Assembly: GCA_963791295.1 (NCBI GenBank)
Contig: CAWBRY010000004.1
Span: 496,001 to 560,000, forward strand
DNA from: CAWBRY01 sp963791295
Lineage (GTDB): Bacteria > Bacteroidota > Bacteroidia > Chitinophagales > Chitinophagaceae
Direction: 5' to 3'
DNA length: 64,000 bases
The notes beneath the pieces were generated by a model, which worked only from the letters and a program-made list of their open reading frames with translations, did no database searches and was not told the origin of the DNA. This document shows positions 43,246-51,802 of the stretch, in pieces. Position 1 is the first letter of the stretch; each line of letters begins with the position of its first letter. The position numbers were made by a program, and so were the translations under genes.

Positions 43246-43276
43246 AGGGTTTTGGCTAACACCAAAGCCCTTTTTT
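43246..43276 (+). terminator. Terminator hairpin of the TPP riboswitch expression platform
   Basis: A 10-bp stem (43246–43255 with 43262–43271, one G·T pair, 6-nt loop) is followed by six T. It begins six nucleotides after the riboswitch P1 helix and ends 79 nt before the YihY/BrkB start, so TPP binding would be expected to stop transcription here. Confidence 0.85.
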
Positions 43277-43355
43277 ATAAATTCCAAACCTCGCAAGCTT
43301 TTCGAGGTTCACTTCAAATCGTTTTTCTGGGTCCGAAATTTGCCGTGGCACAGTC

Positions 43356-44321
43356 ATGAAAAAAAAATTTTCAATCAAGGCATTAGGTAAGTTACTCAGG
43401 GAATCGATCAAGGGTTTCTCCAAAGATAAAGTAACCAAGCTAAGTGGTTCGCTCGCATATACTACCATTTTTTCGCTGGCTCCATTGCTCATCGTAATCA
43501 TTAGTTTATGCAGTATATTTTTTGGAGAGGCTGCCGTAACCGGTAAAGTGTATGCACAATTGGAAGATTTTCTTGGTCATGATACAGCCATCACGATACA
43601 AGACGTCATCAAACAGGCGGCCATTCGAGACAAAGGCTCATTAGCCATGATAATAGGAATAGTCACGCTACTTTTCGGGGCTACTGCGGTTTTTGGAGAA
43701 ATTCAAGATTCAATCAACATGATCTGGGGCTTAAAGCCAAAACCACGCAAAGGCTGGCTCAAAATGTTGCAAAACCGGTTTCTTTCTTTTTCTATCATTG
43801 TCAGCTTGGGCTTTCTCTTATTGGTTTCCCTGGGCCTAACAACATTGATTGATGGATTCAGTAAATGGATGAGTGATGCCTATCCGCAAACGGCGGTTGT
43901 TATTTTCTATGTGATCAACCAATTGTTGACCTTGTTTTTTGCTACCCTCATATTTGGAGTAATATTCAAGATATTGCCCGATGCAAAGATCAGGTGGAAG
44001 GATATCATTGCCGGCGCTATCGCTACGGCCGTTCTATTCATGATCGGAAAATCTCTTATTTCATTGTATATCAGTCAGAGTTCCGCAGGCAGTACGTATG
44101 GCCCCGCAGCGGCTTTCATCGTGCTCTTGCTATGGGTCTACTACTCTTCACTGATCTTATATTTCGGAGCCGAGTTCACAAAAGCCTATGCCATTGAGTA
44201 TGGAGCTGCGATTCATCCAAATGATTATGCAGTTACAGTAAAGGAAGTAGCCATCGAAACCGGGTCGAAGACGGTACAGGAGAAGGAAAAGAAATCGGTG
44301 AAAGGCGATACTAGACAGTAG
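43356..44321 (+). CDS. YihY/BrkB family integral membrane protein under a TPP riboswitch
   Basis: The 321-residue protein has six hydrophobic segments and the family's features: KLSGSLAYTTIFSLAPLLIVII, TLLFGATAVFGEIQDSINMIWG and the C-terminal SSAGSTYGPAAAFIVLLLWVYYSSLILYFGAEF. YihY/BrkB proteins (once mislabelled RNase BN) are presumed transporters or envelope proteins of unknown substrate. Here the only upstream control is a TPP riboswitch with its own promoter and terminator, which suggests that expression falls when thiamine pyrophosphate is plentiful. The last codons overlap a TAGATAC-type repeat that supplies the stop. The polar C-tail (280–321) is Lys/Glu rich. Confidence 0.9.
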   Translation: MKKKFSIKALGKLLRESIKGFSKDKVTKLSGSLAYTTIFSLAPLLIVIISLCSIFFGEAAVTGKVYAQLEDFLGHDTAITIQDVIKQAAIRDKGSLAMIIGIVTLLFGATAVFGEIQDSINMIWGLKPKPRKGWLKMLQNRFLSFSIIVSLGFLLLVSLGLTTLIDGFSKWMSDAYPQTAVVIFYVINQLLTLFFATLIFGVIFKILPDAKIRWKDIIAGAIATAVLFMIGKSLISLYISQSSAGSTYGPAAAFIVLLLWVYYSSLILYFGAEFTKAYAIEYGAAIHPNDYAVTVKEVAIETGSKTVQEKEKKSVKGDTRQ

Positions 44322-44346
44322 ATACTGAATACTGGATTCCAGATCC
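44307..44346. repeat. TAGATACTG-type repeat over the end of the YihY gene
   Basis: Decayed units GATACTAGACAG, TAGATACTG, AATACTGGATTCCAGAT run from the final codons of the YihY/BrkB gene into the intergenic space; the TAG stop belongs to the repeat. Confidence 0.5.
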
Positions 44347-44381
44347 GTTAAAACTTATAACTTTAGAATGCCAACGATTGT

Positions 44382-45395
44382 ATGCCCCCAAAAGTTAAAG
44401 TATTCATTACCCGGGAGATTCCGTCATCCGGCATTGACCTTCTGATCCAAGAAGGCTTCGATGTATCTGTATGGCCGCACGACCGACCTATGTCTGCAGA
44501 GGAAATGGTCCGGGAAATAAAGAATGCCAATGCATTGATTTCGCTGAGTACTGACACACTGAACAATCAAATGCTTAGAGAATGCAAGCATCTCGACCTG
44601 ATCTCCCAGTTCTCTGCCGGATATGATAACATTGATATAGCGGAAGCTACGCGACTTGGTATTCCCGTCGGCAATGCACCAAAAGCAATGAGCGAGGCTA
44701 CAGCAGATATCGCATTCGGTTTAATGATTGCCGTCGCCCGAAAAATGTTTTACATGCACAAAACCATTCTCGATGGAGAATGGAAACATTTCAAGCCAAA
44801 AGCTCATCTTGGTATAGAGCTAAGACATAAGACCCTCGGCGTTTTTGGACTCGGCAACATTGGCAGTGAGATGGCCAGGAAATGCAAAGGCGCCTATGAC
44901 ATGGAAATAATTTATTGCAATAGGAAACCAAACGCTGCAGCCGAAAAATTATTTGGTGCGCGCAGAGTTTCTTTCACCGAACTGTTGAAGTCAAGCGATG
45001 TCCTTTCAGTTCACTGCGCTTTAAATGAAGAAACGAAAGGCGTATTTAACAGAAATGCTTTTGAACAGATGAAACACACAGCCATATTTATTAATACCGC
45101 GCGCGGTCCTGTTCATAGTGAAAAAGATTTGGTCGAAGCATTGATATCGGGTAAGATCATGGGTGCAGGCCTCGACGTAACAGATCCCGAACCAATGAGA
45201 TCAGATCATCCCCTTCTTGCGATGGAAAACGTAGCCATATTACCTCATATTGGCTCTGCTACTATTGAAGCCAGGAACGAAATGTCAAGGCAAGCAGCTG
45301 TCAACATCATTGAATATTATAAAACGGGAAACATTCCAAACCTCATCAATCCGCGATATTCAGAAGCAAGGAAATTGGATAGCCACACAACCTAA
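44382..45395 (+). CDS. D-2-hydroxyacid dehydrogenase (glyoxylate/glycerate type)
   Basis: The 337-residue protein has the D-isomer 2-hydroxyacid dehydrogenase layout: N-terminal catalytic flap, NAD(P) site GVFGLGNIGSEMARKC, substrate Arg in NTARGP, Glu in DVTDPEP and catalytic His in ILPHIGSAT. It most resembles glyoxylate/hydroxypyruvate reductase (GhrB-like). It would interconvert glyoxylate and glycolate or hydroxypyruvate and D-glycerate. It follows the YihY gene by 60 nt and could share its riboswitch-controlled transcript, although an own promoter is possible. Confidence 0.88.
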   Translation: MPPKVKVFITREIPSSGIDLLIQEGFDVSVWPHDRPMSAEEMVREIKNANALISLSTDTLNNQMLRECKHLDLISQFSAGYDNIDIAEATRLGIPVGNAPKAMSEATADIAFGLMIAVARKMFYMHKTILDGEWKHFKPKAHLGIELRHKTLGVFGLGNIGSEMARKCKGAYDMEIIYCNRKPNAAAEKLFGARRVSFTELLKSSDVLSVHCALNEETKGVFNRNAFEQMKHTAIFINTARGPVHSEKDLVEALISGKIMGAGLDVTDPEPMRSDHPLLAMENVAILPHIGSATIEARNEMSRQAAVNIIEYYKTGNIPNLINPRYSEARKLDSHTT

Positions 45396-45416
45396 TACTT
45401 TGTTCGTTGAATGAAC

Positions 45417-46949
45417 TTATTTATCGAGTCGGCCACTATTGCTCACGAATGATATTCGTTTACTATCGGGACTCCATGAGGGAGTATTGATCGTTCCCTG
45501 CCCTCCATATAAATAGGCAATGACTTTTGGCGCGCCACCTGATACGGGCATCAAACGAATCATCACCCTTTTATAGAATGGATGATTACCAGGAGCAACG
45601 TTTGTAGGAAATGAGAGCATCGTCATCCATTTGCCATCCGGTGAAATGTGTGCGAACCAGTTGTTATGTTCATCGAAAGTAATTTGTTCATGTCCGCTAC
45701 CGTCGGGCTTCATTCTCCAAATCTGCATTGTCCCGGTAATTGTTGAATTAAAATAAATATATTTCCCATCGGGCGAATACTCAGGACCGTCGGCAAGTCC
45801 CGATTTATTAAACGTCAACTGCACTTCCGGCCCGCCGGCGATTGGTTTTTTGTAAATATTGTAGGCAGGACTATTGCTCACCCGTTGCGCTGTGTATACA
45901 ACCTCCTTGCCGTTCGGACTCCATCCATGCAAATAAGAAGGCGTGCTGTCGGTAACCATCTTGGGCTCTCCTCCTGTGAGAGGCAGGTAATAAATTGTAG
46001 AACCTCCGCCAGGCATTGAATCTCGATGATGACTAATGGCGAGCATTTTGCCATCGAATGAGATAACGTGATCGTTGTTATTACGATTGAGATTGCCCGT
46101 GTTTAGTTTTTCGCGGTTACCTCCATCAATAGAAACGGTATAGATCGATCCTCCCTGGTTAAACAATAGTCTTTTTCCGTCAGGCATCCAGTTAGGAGCT
46201 TCAAACCGACCGGAGTCTTCATAAATTATTTTTCTTTGCCCGTCAAAAACATTCATGATCTCCATCCGGCTGGACAGGACGCTGTCGCCATATCCGTTAA
46301 AATCATCCGCTACTGTACGTTCCATCCTCACATTCCAGGCCATACCTTCTTCCTGCACATCTGCATTGTGACTACAAACAAATAACCCGGCCAACGCTTC
46401 ATCAGGCATATCGATCATGTCGGTCCTTCCGATTTCCTGAAGCGGTTCTCCAGGATTTGCAATACGCATTATAAACACTTTACCCTGCCTTTCCAATTGA
46501 ATGATCTGCGGATTCTGTTTTATCGAGACTAATTGATCTTGCGGATCGCGCATATAGGCTCCCTGGAGGCGACGCCATTGCAAACTTGTCAATCCGTCGC
46601 CATGGACCACTGCAGATATATGTGCGGCATTGTCCTGATCGGAGGCCCGCACCATCCACCCAATCTTACGGTGATTCTCCTTGCCCTGGCCCAACAGTTT
46701 CACATTGGCTGTTAAGATAAAGTCACCCTTCATCTTACTATATACATAATGAAATTCATCCCGGTTGAACCAGACATTGTATCCTGCAGCTTTCAATTGA
46801 TAAGATTGAATCGTCTCATCGTAGGCAGTCGAACCTTTGATCTTCGGATTTCCAATATCTCCATGGTTTTGAAATACGCCGATTGGATTTTGCTGTGCGA
46901 TGATCGAAGTGCACAGGAAAAGAGTTAGTGCAAGGCAGTGAAATTTCAT
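45417..46949 (-). CDS. Exported TolB/WD40-like propeller protein with N-terminal DUF1349-like sandwich
   Basis: The 510-residue protein has a signal peptide (MKFHCLALTLFLCTSIIAQ), an N-terminal beta-sandwich (about 30–210, with NVWFNRDEFHYVYSKMKGDFILTA, WMVRASDQDNAAHISAVVHG) resembling DUF1349/concanavalin-type domains, and a C-terminal TolB-like propeller with repeated PDGK motifs (NWMPDGKRLLF, SPNGKEVVYTA, SPDGKYIYFNS, SPDGKWMTML). It is a periplasmic carbohydrate- or protein-binding protein and the last gene of a cluster with the GMC dehydrogenase, from which it is separated by 19 nt. Confidence 0.82.
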   Translation of the reverse strand: MKFHCLALTLFLCTSIIAQQNPIGVFQNHGDIGNPKIKGSTAYDETIQSYQLKAAGYNVWFNRDEFHYVYSKMKGDFILTANVKLLGQGKENHRKIGWMVRASDQDNAAHISAVVHGDGLTSLQWRRLQGAYMRDPQDQLVSIKQNPQIIQLERQGKVFIMRIANPGEPLQEIGRTDMIDMPDEALAGLFVCSHNADVQEEGMAWNVRMERTVADDFNGYGDSVLSSRMEIMNVFDGQRKIIYEDSGRFEAPNWMPDGKRLLFNQGGSIYTVSIDGGNREKLNTGNLNRNNNDHVISFDGKMLAISHHRDSMPGGGSTIYYLPLTGGEPKMVTDSTPSYLHGWSPNGKEVVYTAQRVSNSPAYNIYKKPIAGGPEVQLTFNKSGLADGPEYSPDGKYIYFNSTITGTMQIWRMKPDGSGHEQITFDEHNNWFAHISPDGKWMTMLSFPTNVAPGNHPFYKRVMIRLMPVSGGAPKVIAYLYGGQGTINTPSWSPDSKRISFVSNSGRLDK

Positions 46950-46968
46950 AAGTCAATTGTTTTGGTAT

Positions 46969-48675
46969 TCACAATTCATTTTTTTTCAGGAGATCAACCG
47001 CATGATTAGCTGCTCTCGCCGCTATCGCCATATAAGTGAGGGATGGATTCTGGGTTGAAGTCGATGTCATGCATGCACCGTCGGCAACAAATACATTTTT
47101 ACAATCATGCATTTGGTTCCATCCATTCAACAAAGAAGTCTTGGGGTCTTTGCCCATTCGTACTCCACCCATTTCGTGGATATCGAGTCCCGGAGCCTGG
47201 TGACTGTCGGAAGTTTTAATATCAGTGAACCCTGCACGCGTGTACATTTCTGTAAACTGTTCCATAAAATCCTTTATCATTTTTTCATCATTGTCGTCGT
47301 AGGCAACATTGAAGTTGATCAGCGGTATGCCCCATTCATCTTTCTTATCCTTGTCCAGGGTTATATAGTTGGACTCTTTTGGAATGGTTTCTCCCATGCA
47401 TTGCGAACCAACATACCAGGATCCCAGGGGAGCCGAAACCTCCATGAGTTTGTCCTTTAGTTCCTGGCCAAATAATTCACCCGCATTTCCATTCCTGCTA
47501 CTACGGTTGGCATTCAAAGTAGCAGCATATCCCCGAAGGAAATCGGTCTCCTGCTTCCTTACATTTCGGAATCTGGGTATATATGCGCCGGTGGGCCTTC
47601 CTCCCTCCGTCTTGAAATCCAGCATCCCCTCATATTTGGCGGTTATCCTTGCCCGGTAGTTGTGAAATGCAAAATATTTTCCCAGCAAGCCACTATCATT
47701 TCCCAATCCATTGGGAAAACGTTTGGAAATGGAATTCAATAAGATCAGGTTGGTATTTATCGCTCCAGCATTGATGAAGATGATCGGCGCAAAATATTCC
47801 GTTGTTTCTTTCGTGTGAGCATCGATGATATTCACTCCGATAGCTTTGCTTTTCGTTTCATCATAAATAATTGAATGAACCACGGCATTGGGACGCAGGG
47901 TTAAATTCCCTGTTTTTATTGCCCAGGGAATAGTAGTGGAATTGGCGTTGAAATATCCTCCGAAGGGGCAGCCCCGCTGGCATAAATTCCTTGCCTGGCA
48001 TTGGCCACGCCCCTGCTCCAGATGGATAGGTTCAGGTTTGGTAACGTGCGCACATCGCGCATAAACAACATGACGGTCCTTATAATTTTTTGAAACCGTG
48101 TCCTTGAAATGATTCTCAACACAGGTCAACTCCCATGCCGGTAAAAATTCCCCGTCCGGCAACACGTCCAAACCATCCTTATTGCCACTAATGCCTGCAA
48201 ATTTTTCTACATAACTATACCATGGGGCCAAATCCTTGTATCGTATTGGCCAATCTACTGCAAAACCATCGCGCGCGGGACCTTCAAAATCAAAATCACT
48301 CCACCGCTGGGTTTGCCTTGCCCACATGATACTCTTTCCTCCCACCTGATAACCTCTGATCCAATCAAATGGTTTCTCCTGGGAATAGGGATGTTCTTTA
48401 TCCTTGACAAAAAAGTGCATGGCATCTTCCCTAAACGCATAGCAACGCGCTACGACCGGATTCTCTTTTGCAACCTCATAGGGAATCTGGCCGCGATGCT
48501 TGAATTCCCATGGCAACATGCTGGTGGTTGGATAGTCTTTAATATGTTTAACGTCCCGGCCTCTTTCCAAAAGCAATGTTTTCAATCCCTTTTCGCAAAG
48601 TTCCTTGGCAGACCAACCACCACTCATGCCACTGCCAATGACTATGGCATCGAAAGAATTATTGTTAACTCCCAT
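46969..48675 (-). CDS. GMC-family dehydrogenase large subunit with Fe–S-type cysteines (sugar/glucoside 3-dehydrogenase-like)
   Basis: The 568-residue protein has the FAD motif IVIGSGMSGGWSAKELCEKG (11–30), GGKSIMWARQTQR (112–124), and a C-terminal catalytic region with HEMGGVRMG and STQNPSLTYMAIAARAANHAV. Four cysteines (208, 226, 232, 236; CQARNLCQRGC) match the [3Fe–4S]-type cluster region of membrane-linked FAD glucose dehydrogenases. With the small subunit gene upstream it would oxidise sugars or glycosides in the periplasm and pass electrons to a cytochrome c. C-3 oxidation is inferred from context, not from the sequence. Confidence 0.87.
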   Translation of the reverse strand: MGVNNNSFDAIVIGSGMSGGWSAKELCEKGLKTLLLERGRDVKHIKDYPTTSMLPWEFKHRGQIPYEVAKENPVVARCYAFREDAMHFFVKDKEHPYSQEKPFDWIRGYQVGGKSIMWARQTQRWSDFDFEGPARDGFAVDWPIRYKDLAPWYSYVEKFAGISGNKDGLDVLPDGEFLPAWELTCVENHFKDTVSKNYKDRHVVYARCAHVTKPEPIHLEQGRGQCQARNLCQRGCPFGGYFNANSTTIPWAIKTGNLTLRPNAVVHSIIYDETKSKAIGVNIIDAHTKETTEYFAPIIFINAGAINTNLILLNSISKRFPNGLGNDSGLLGKYFAFHNYRARITAKYEGMLDFKTEGGRPTGAYIPRFRNVRKQETDFLRGYAATLNANRSSRNGNAGELFGQELKDKLMEVSAPLGSWYVGSQCMGETIPKESNYITLDKDKKDEWGIPLINFNVAYDDNDEKMIKDFMEQFTEMYTRAGFTDIKTSDSHQAPGLDIHEMGGVRMGKDPKTSLLNGWNQMHDCKNVFVADGACMTSTSTQNPSLTYMAIAARAANHAVDLLKKNEL

Positions 48676-48705
48676 AACTCAATGTAATATATGGTAAAGA
48701 TCCGC

Positions 48706-49233
48706 TCACACCGGAACGCAACCCTTGAATATGGGTCCCGGGGCCATCTTATATTTTTTTATACCTTCCAGGTATTCTTTTGAAGTAGTAAAATTCTGAA
48801 CGGTAAGGCCTTTCACCATTTCATAAAACTTCAAAGCATCTTCGGGTATACCCTGCCGTTTTTCCACCGCTTGCAGCCATTCCCTGCGCTCCGAGGGTGA
48901 ACATTTAATAAATGAATGATTCCATTTCTTCTCACAAGCATCTTCAAAGCTTTTCAATCCCCCCGAAAATAGTTTCTGGTCCTCCGGAGAAGTACAATCG
49001 TCAACCATCAACAGTATAAATTCCTGTGTTCTTAGATCCCTGGCACCGATGAATGAAGTTGTTTTCGGAATGATAGACTCTGCCAATTCAGCCAACATAT
49101 CTTCGTCTGAAGCGCTAACGGAAATATTTCTAAGCGCGATCGAGGGCTTCTTATCCCGGTGAAGGCAGGAGGGCAGAATTCCGGCCCCGGCAGAAATGAT
49201 GACGACACTGCGGATAGCGGTCCTTCTATTCAT
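48706..49233 (-). CDS. Gluconate 2-dehydrogenase subunit 3-type small subunit, Tat-exported
   Basis: The 175-residue protein has a twin-arginine leader (MNRRTAIRSVVIISAGAGI) followed by a possible lipobox Cys. The mature domain has the gluconate_2-dh3 pattern: DEDMLAELAESIIPKT, LVDDCTSPEDQKLF, ALKFYEMVKGLTVQNFTTSKEYLEGI and KMAPGPIFKGCVPV at the end. It co-exports the GMC subunit, which has no leader of its own, by a hitch-hiker mechanism. The genes are 30 nt apart on the same strand. Confidence 0.88.
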   Translation of the reverse strand: MNRRTAIRSVVIISAGAGILPSCLHRDKKPSIALRNISVSASDEDMLAELAESIIPKTTSFIGARDLRTQEFILLMVDDCTSPEDQKLFSGGLKSFEDACEKKWNHSFIKCSPSERREWLQAVEKRQGIPEDALKFYEMVKGLTVQNFTTSKEYLEGIKKYKMAPGPIFKGCVPV

Positions 49234-49248
49234 ATAAAATTATCAGGA

Positions 49249-50091
49249 TCAAAAATTTAATGCACCAAGATAATCCATGTTTTCTTTCATACTTTCGAAT
49301 GGACTGCTTTCGTATTCCTCCTGCTCCACAAAAAAGTATTTCATTCCGGCCTGTGCGCGGCGTTTCATGATCTGGCCGATTTGCAAACTTCCCTTACCAA
49401 ATTCAGTGCTGCGCTTTCTATCTAAATCCATATCCTTTAAATGCCAGAGCGGGAAGCGGCCCGGATAGCTTTTAAAATAATCCAATGGGTTTTTGCCGGC
49501 GGCAATCACCCAACCGAGATCCATTTCCATCTGTACAAGGCCCGGTTCTGTATTTTTCAATAACACATCGTATAGCGTCTGTCCGTTTTCCTCTTTAAAC
49601 TCATAATCATGATTGTGATAGCCTAACCGCAAGCGTAGTTTTTTGCAATCCTCTCCGCTCTTATTAAAAAACTCAGCTGCCTTTTTATAGTTGTCCACTG
49701 TATCTCCTCTCGCGGGCATGCTGGAGCATATCACGTACTCCTGCCCAGCTTCCGTGGCTTCCTCAAGAGATTGCTGCCACTTCTCGTTGATCTGAACATG
49801 CCCGCTACGCAAAGTCATGCCGAGGTCTGAGCAGATCTTTTTTATTTCCTTCGGTTTTAAGCCGTAGTAATTTCCTTTCTCACTGGATGCCGATTCGATC
49901 TGTTTAATGCCTAATGAGGCTATTTGCTTTAATGTACCGGCTGGATTCGCTGACATCTCTCTTCGAAATGTGTATAGCTGAACTCCGATATTTCTTGCCT
50001 TCTCCGGGATGGTGGAAAAGCTGGAAGGAAGGATTAGTGATCCGATAGCAATAGCCCCGGTTTCAATTAAAAAATCACGACGGGTTTTCAT
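49249..50091 (-). CDS. Tat-exported sugar isomerase/epimerase-like TIM-barrel protein
   Basis: The 280-residue protein has a Tat-type leader (KTRRDFLIETGAIAIGSLILP) and a xylose-isomerase-like/AP-endonuclease 2 TIM barrel with GVQLYTFRREM, RLGYHNHDYEF, QMEMDLGWVIAAGKNPLDYF, WHLKDMDLD and FFVEQEEYE, which carry the typical metal-binding His/Glu/Asp residues. It acts in the periplasm. Families of this kind in Bacteroidota work on keto-sugars near GMC dehydrogenases. Its stop lies 15 nt before the small-subunit start, so it heads this operon. Confidence 0.87.
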   Translation of the reverse strand: MKTRRDFLIETGAIAIGSLILPSSFSTIPEKARNIGVQLYTFRREMSANPAGTLKQIASLGIKQIESASSEKGNYYGLKPKEIKKICSDLGMTLRSGHVQINEKWQQSLEEATEAGQEYVICSSMPARGDTVDNYKKAAEFFNKSGEDCKKLRLRLGYHNHDYEFKEENGQTLYDVLLKNTEPGLVQMEMDLGWVIAAGKNPLDYFKSYPGRFPLWHLKDMDLDRKRSTEFGKGSLQIGQIMKRRAQAGMKYFFVEQEEYESSPFESMKENMDYLGALNF

Positions 50092-50205
50092 AAATGAAAT
50101 GTTTAATAAAGAAAGGAGGAATTGGTTCGTCTAAGACCTGGCTTGCGCAATCAATTTTCCTGATTTAAGATACCAAAATTGTACCTTTTCGAAAATTTTT
50201 TATTC

Positions 50206-51345
50206 ATGAAGGTTGCGGGCATTTCTTTTTCAATCCTTCTTCTGTCCATGCTTTTCCCTCTTTCTCATTTGCCCGTCACGACTAACGAGGACCATCCTAC
50301 CCTGCCTATCGGAAGCCGTGCGCCTGATTTTAAGCTTCCGGGAGCTGACGGAAAAACATACTCACTCGCTTCATTTAATAAATCCAGCTTATTACTTATC
50401 GTATTTACTTGCAATCATTGTCCTACAGCCCAGGCTTATGAAGATCGGATCATTCAACTAACCAGTGACTATACTGCTAAGGGAGTTTCCGTAGTGGCCA
50501 TTTCTCCGAATGATCCCCGATCGGTCCGTTTGGACGAATTAGGATACTCCGATATGAGCGATACTTTCGAAGAAATGAAGCTTCGTGCCAAACAAAAAAA
50601 ATATAATTTTCCTTACCTGTATGATGGCAAAACGCAATCGGTGGCGAATGCCTATGGACCGATAGCGACTCCTCACGTTTTTATTTTTGACAAAGAAAGA
50701 ATACTCAGATACCAGGGACGGATAGACGACGTAGAGAAACCTTCCAAAACTCCCAATCATTTGGATACCCGTCAGGCGCTGGATGAACTGTTGGCTAACA
50801 AAGAAGTCACTACCAAAACGACGAAAGTGTTTGGATGCTCCGTTAAATGGGCCAGCAAGAGTAAATGGACATCTGAATACAAGGAAACCTGGGCCCACGA
50901 ACCTGTCGACCTGGAAATGGCGGATGAAAATGGAATAAAGGAAATTGTCCAAAATAATTCTGATAAACTTCGATTGATCAACGTATGGGCTACCTGGTGT
51001 GGGCCTTGTGTGATTGAATTCCCTGATTTTATATCAATCAACCGCATGTACCGGGGCAGGGATTTCGAGTTTATTAGCATCAGTGCCGATGATCCTTCGG
51101 CAAAGGAAAAAGTGTTGAAATTCTTGAAAAGCAAACAAGCCTCCAATAAAAACTATTTGTTTAGTGTGGATGATCGATACAAGCTTATCGATTTGATCGA
51201 TCCTAAATGGCAGGGAGCTTTGCCTTATACGATGTTGGTGGAACCGGGAGGCAAAGTTGTTTATGGAAAAGAGGGAAGGATAGATCCTGCCGAGATGAAA
51301 AAAAGTATTGTAGAAAATCCTTTGATAGGAAGATTTTATAAATAA
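50206..51345 (+). CDS. Double thioredoxin-fold exported protein (AhpC/TSA-like plus TlpA-like)
   Basis: The ATG at 50206 gives 379 residues with a signal peptide (MKVAGISFSILLLSMLFPLS); a TTG 27 nt upstream is in frame but worse. The first domain (about 30–190) is peroxiredoxin/thiol-disulphide-like with a CNHC motif (FTCNHCPTAQAYEDR). The second (about 240–375) is TlpA-like with CGPC (WATWCGPCVIEFP). The two redox motifs in one chain suggest a periplasmic thiol relay. It is followed 12 nt later by the Dabb gene and is divergent from the TIM-barrel gene. Confidence 0.87.
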   Translation: MKVAGISFSILLLSMLFPLSHLPVTTNEDHPTLPIGSRAPDFKLPGADGKTYSLASFNKSSLLLIVFTCNHCPTAQAYEDRIIQLTSDYTAKGVSVVAISPNDPRSVRLDELGYSDMSDTFEEMKLRAKQKKYNFPYLYDGKTQSVANAYGPIATPHVFIFDKERILRYQGRIDDVEKPSKTPNHLDTRQALDELLANKEVTTKTTKVFGCSVKWASKSKWTSEYKETWAHEPVDLEMADENGIKEIVQNNSDKLRLINVWATWCGPCVIEFPDFISINRMYRGRDFEFISISADDPSAKEKVLKFLKSKQASNKNYLFSVDDRYKLIDLIDPKWQGALPYTMLVEPGGKVVYGKEGRIDPAEMKKSIVENPLIGRFYK

Positions 51346-51356
51346 ACCCCTTTAGT

Positions 51357-51776
51357 ATGAGCAACACGACGCGCCGGGCCTTCCTGGGTGCGGCAGGTAA
51401 AACAGCCATCGCCGGAACAGCTATATTTGCCTCCGCTTCATTAATCCAAAATAAAAAAATGGAAAACATTTTCATTCACCATGTCTATTTCTGGCTCAAT
51501 GATCCGGCAAGCAAGGCAGACAGAAATAAATTGGTGGAAGGGCTGAACAAACTTTCCAAAGTGCAGAAGATAAAAGAATTTCATATCGGACAGCCTGCCG
51601 ATACCAACCGCGAGGTGATAGAGAATACATATGCCGTTTCCTGGTTTGTGCTCTTTGCCAACGGAGAAGACCAGGCCAGCTATCAAACAGATCCCATCCA
51701 CCTCAAATTTGTTGAGGATTGTAAACACTTATGGAAAAAGGTCATAGTATATGATTCCGTTGACCTGGCATCCTAA
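51357..51776 (+). CDS. Tat-exported Dabb (stress-responsive A/B barrel) protein
   Basis: The 139-residue protein has a Tat leader (NTTRRAFLGAAGKTAIAGT) and a ferredoxin-like dimeric alpha/beta-barrel domain (about 36–139) with HHVYFWLNDPASKADRNKLVEGL and EFHIGQPADTNREVIENTYAVSWFVLF. Dabb domains include enzymes and stress proteins of unclear activity. It lies between the thioredoxin-type and ThuA genes on the same strand. Confidence 0.85.
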   Translation: MSNTTRRAFLGAAGKTAIAGTAIFASASLIQNKKMENIFIHHVYFWLNDPASKADRNKLVEGLNKLSKVQKIKEFHIGQPADTNREVIENTYAVSWFVLFANGEDQASYQTDPIHLKFVEDCKHLWKKVIVYDSVDLAS

Positions 51777-51802
51777 TTATTTATTCAGCCAATTCAAATT
51801 TT

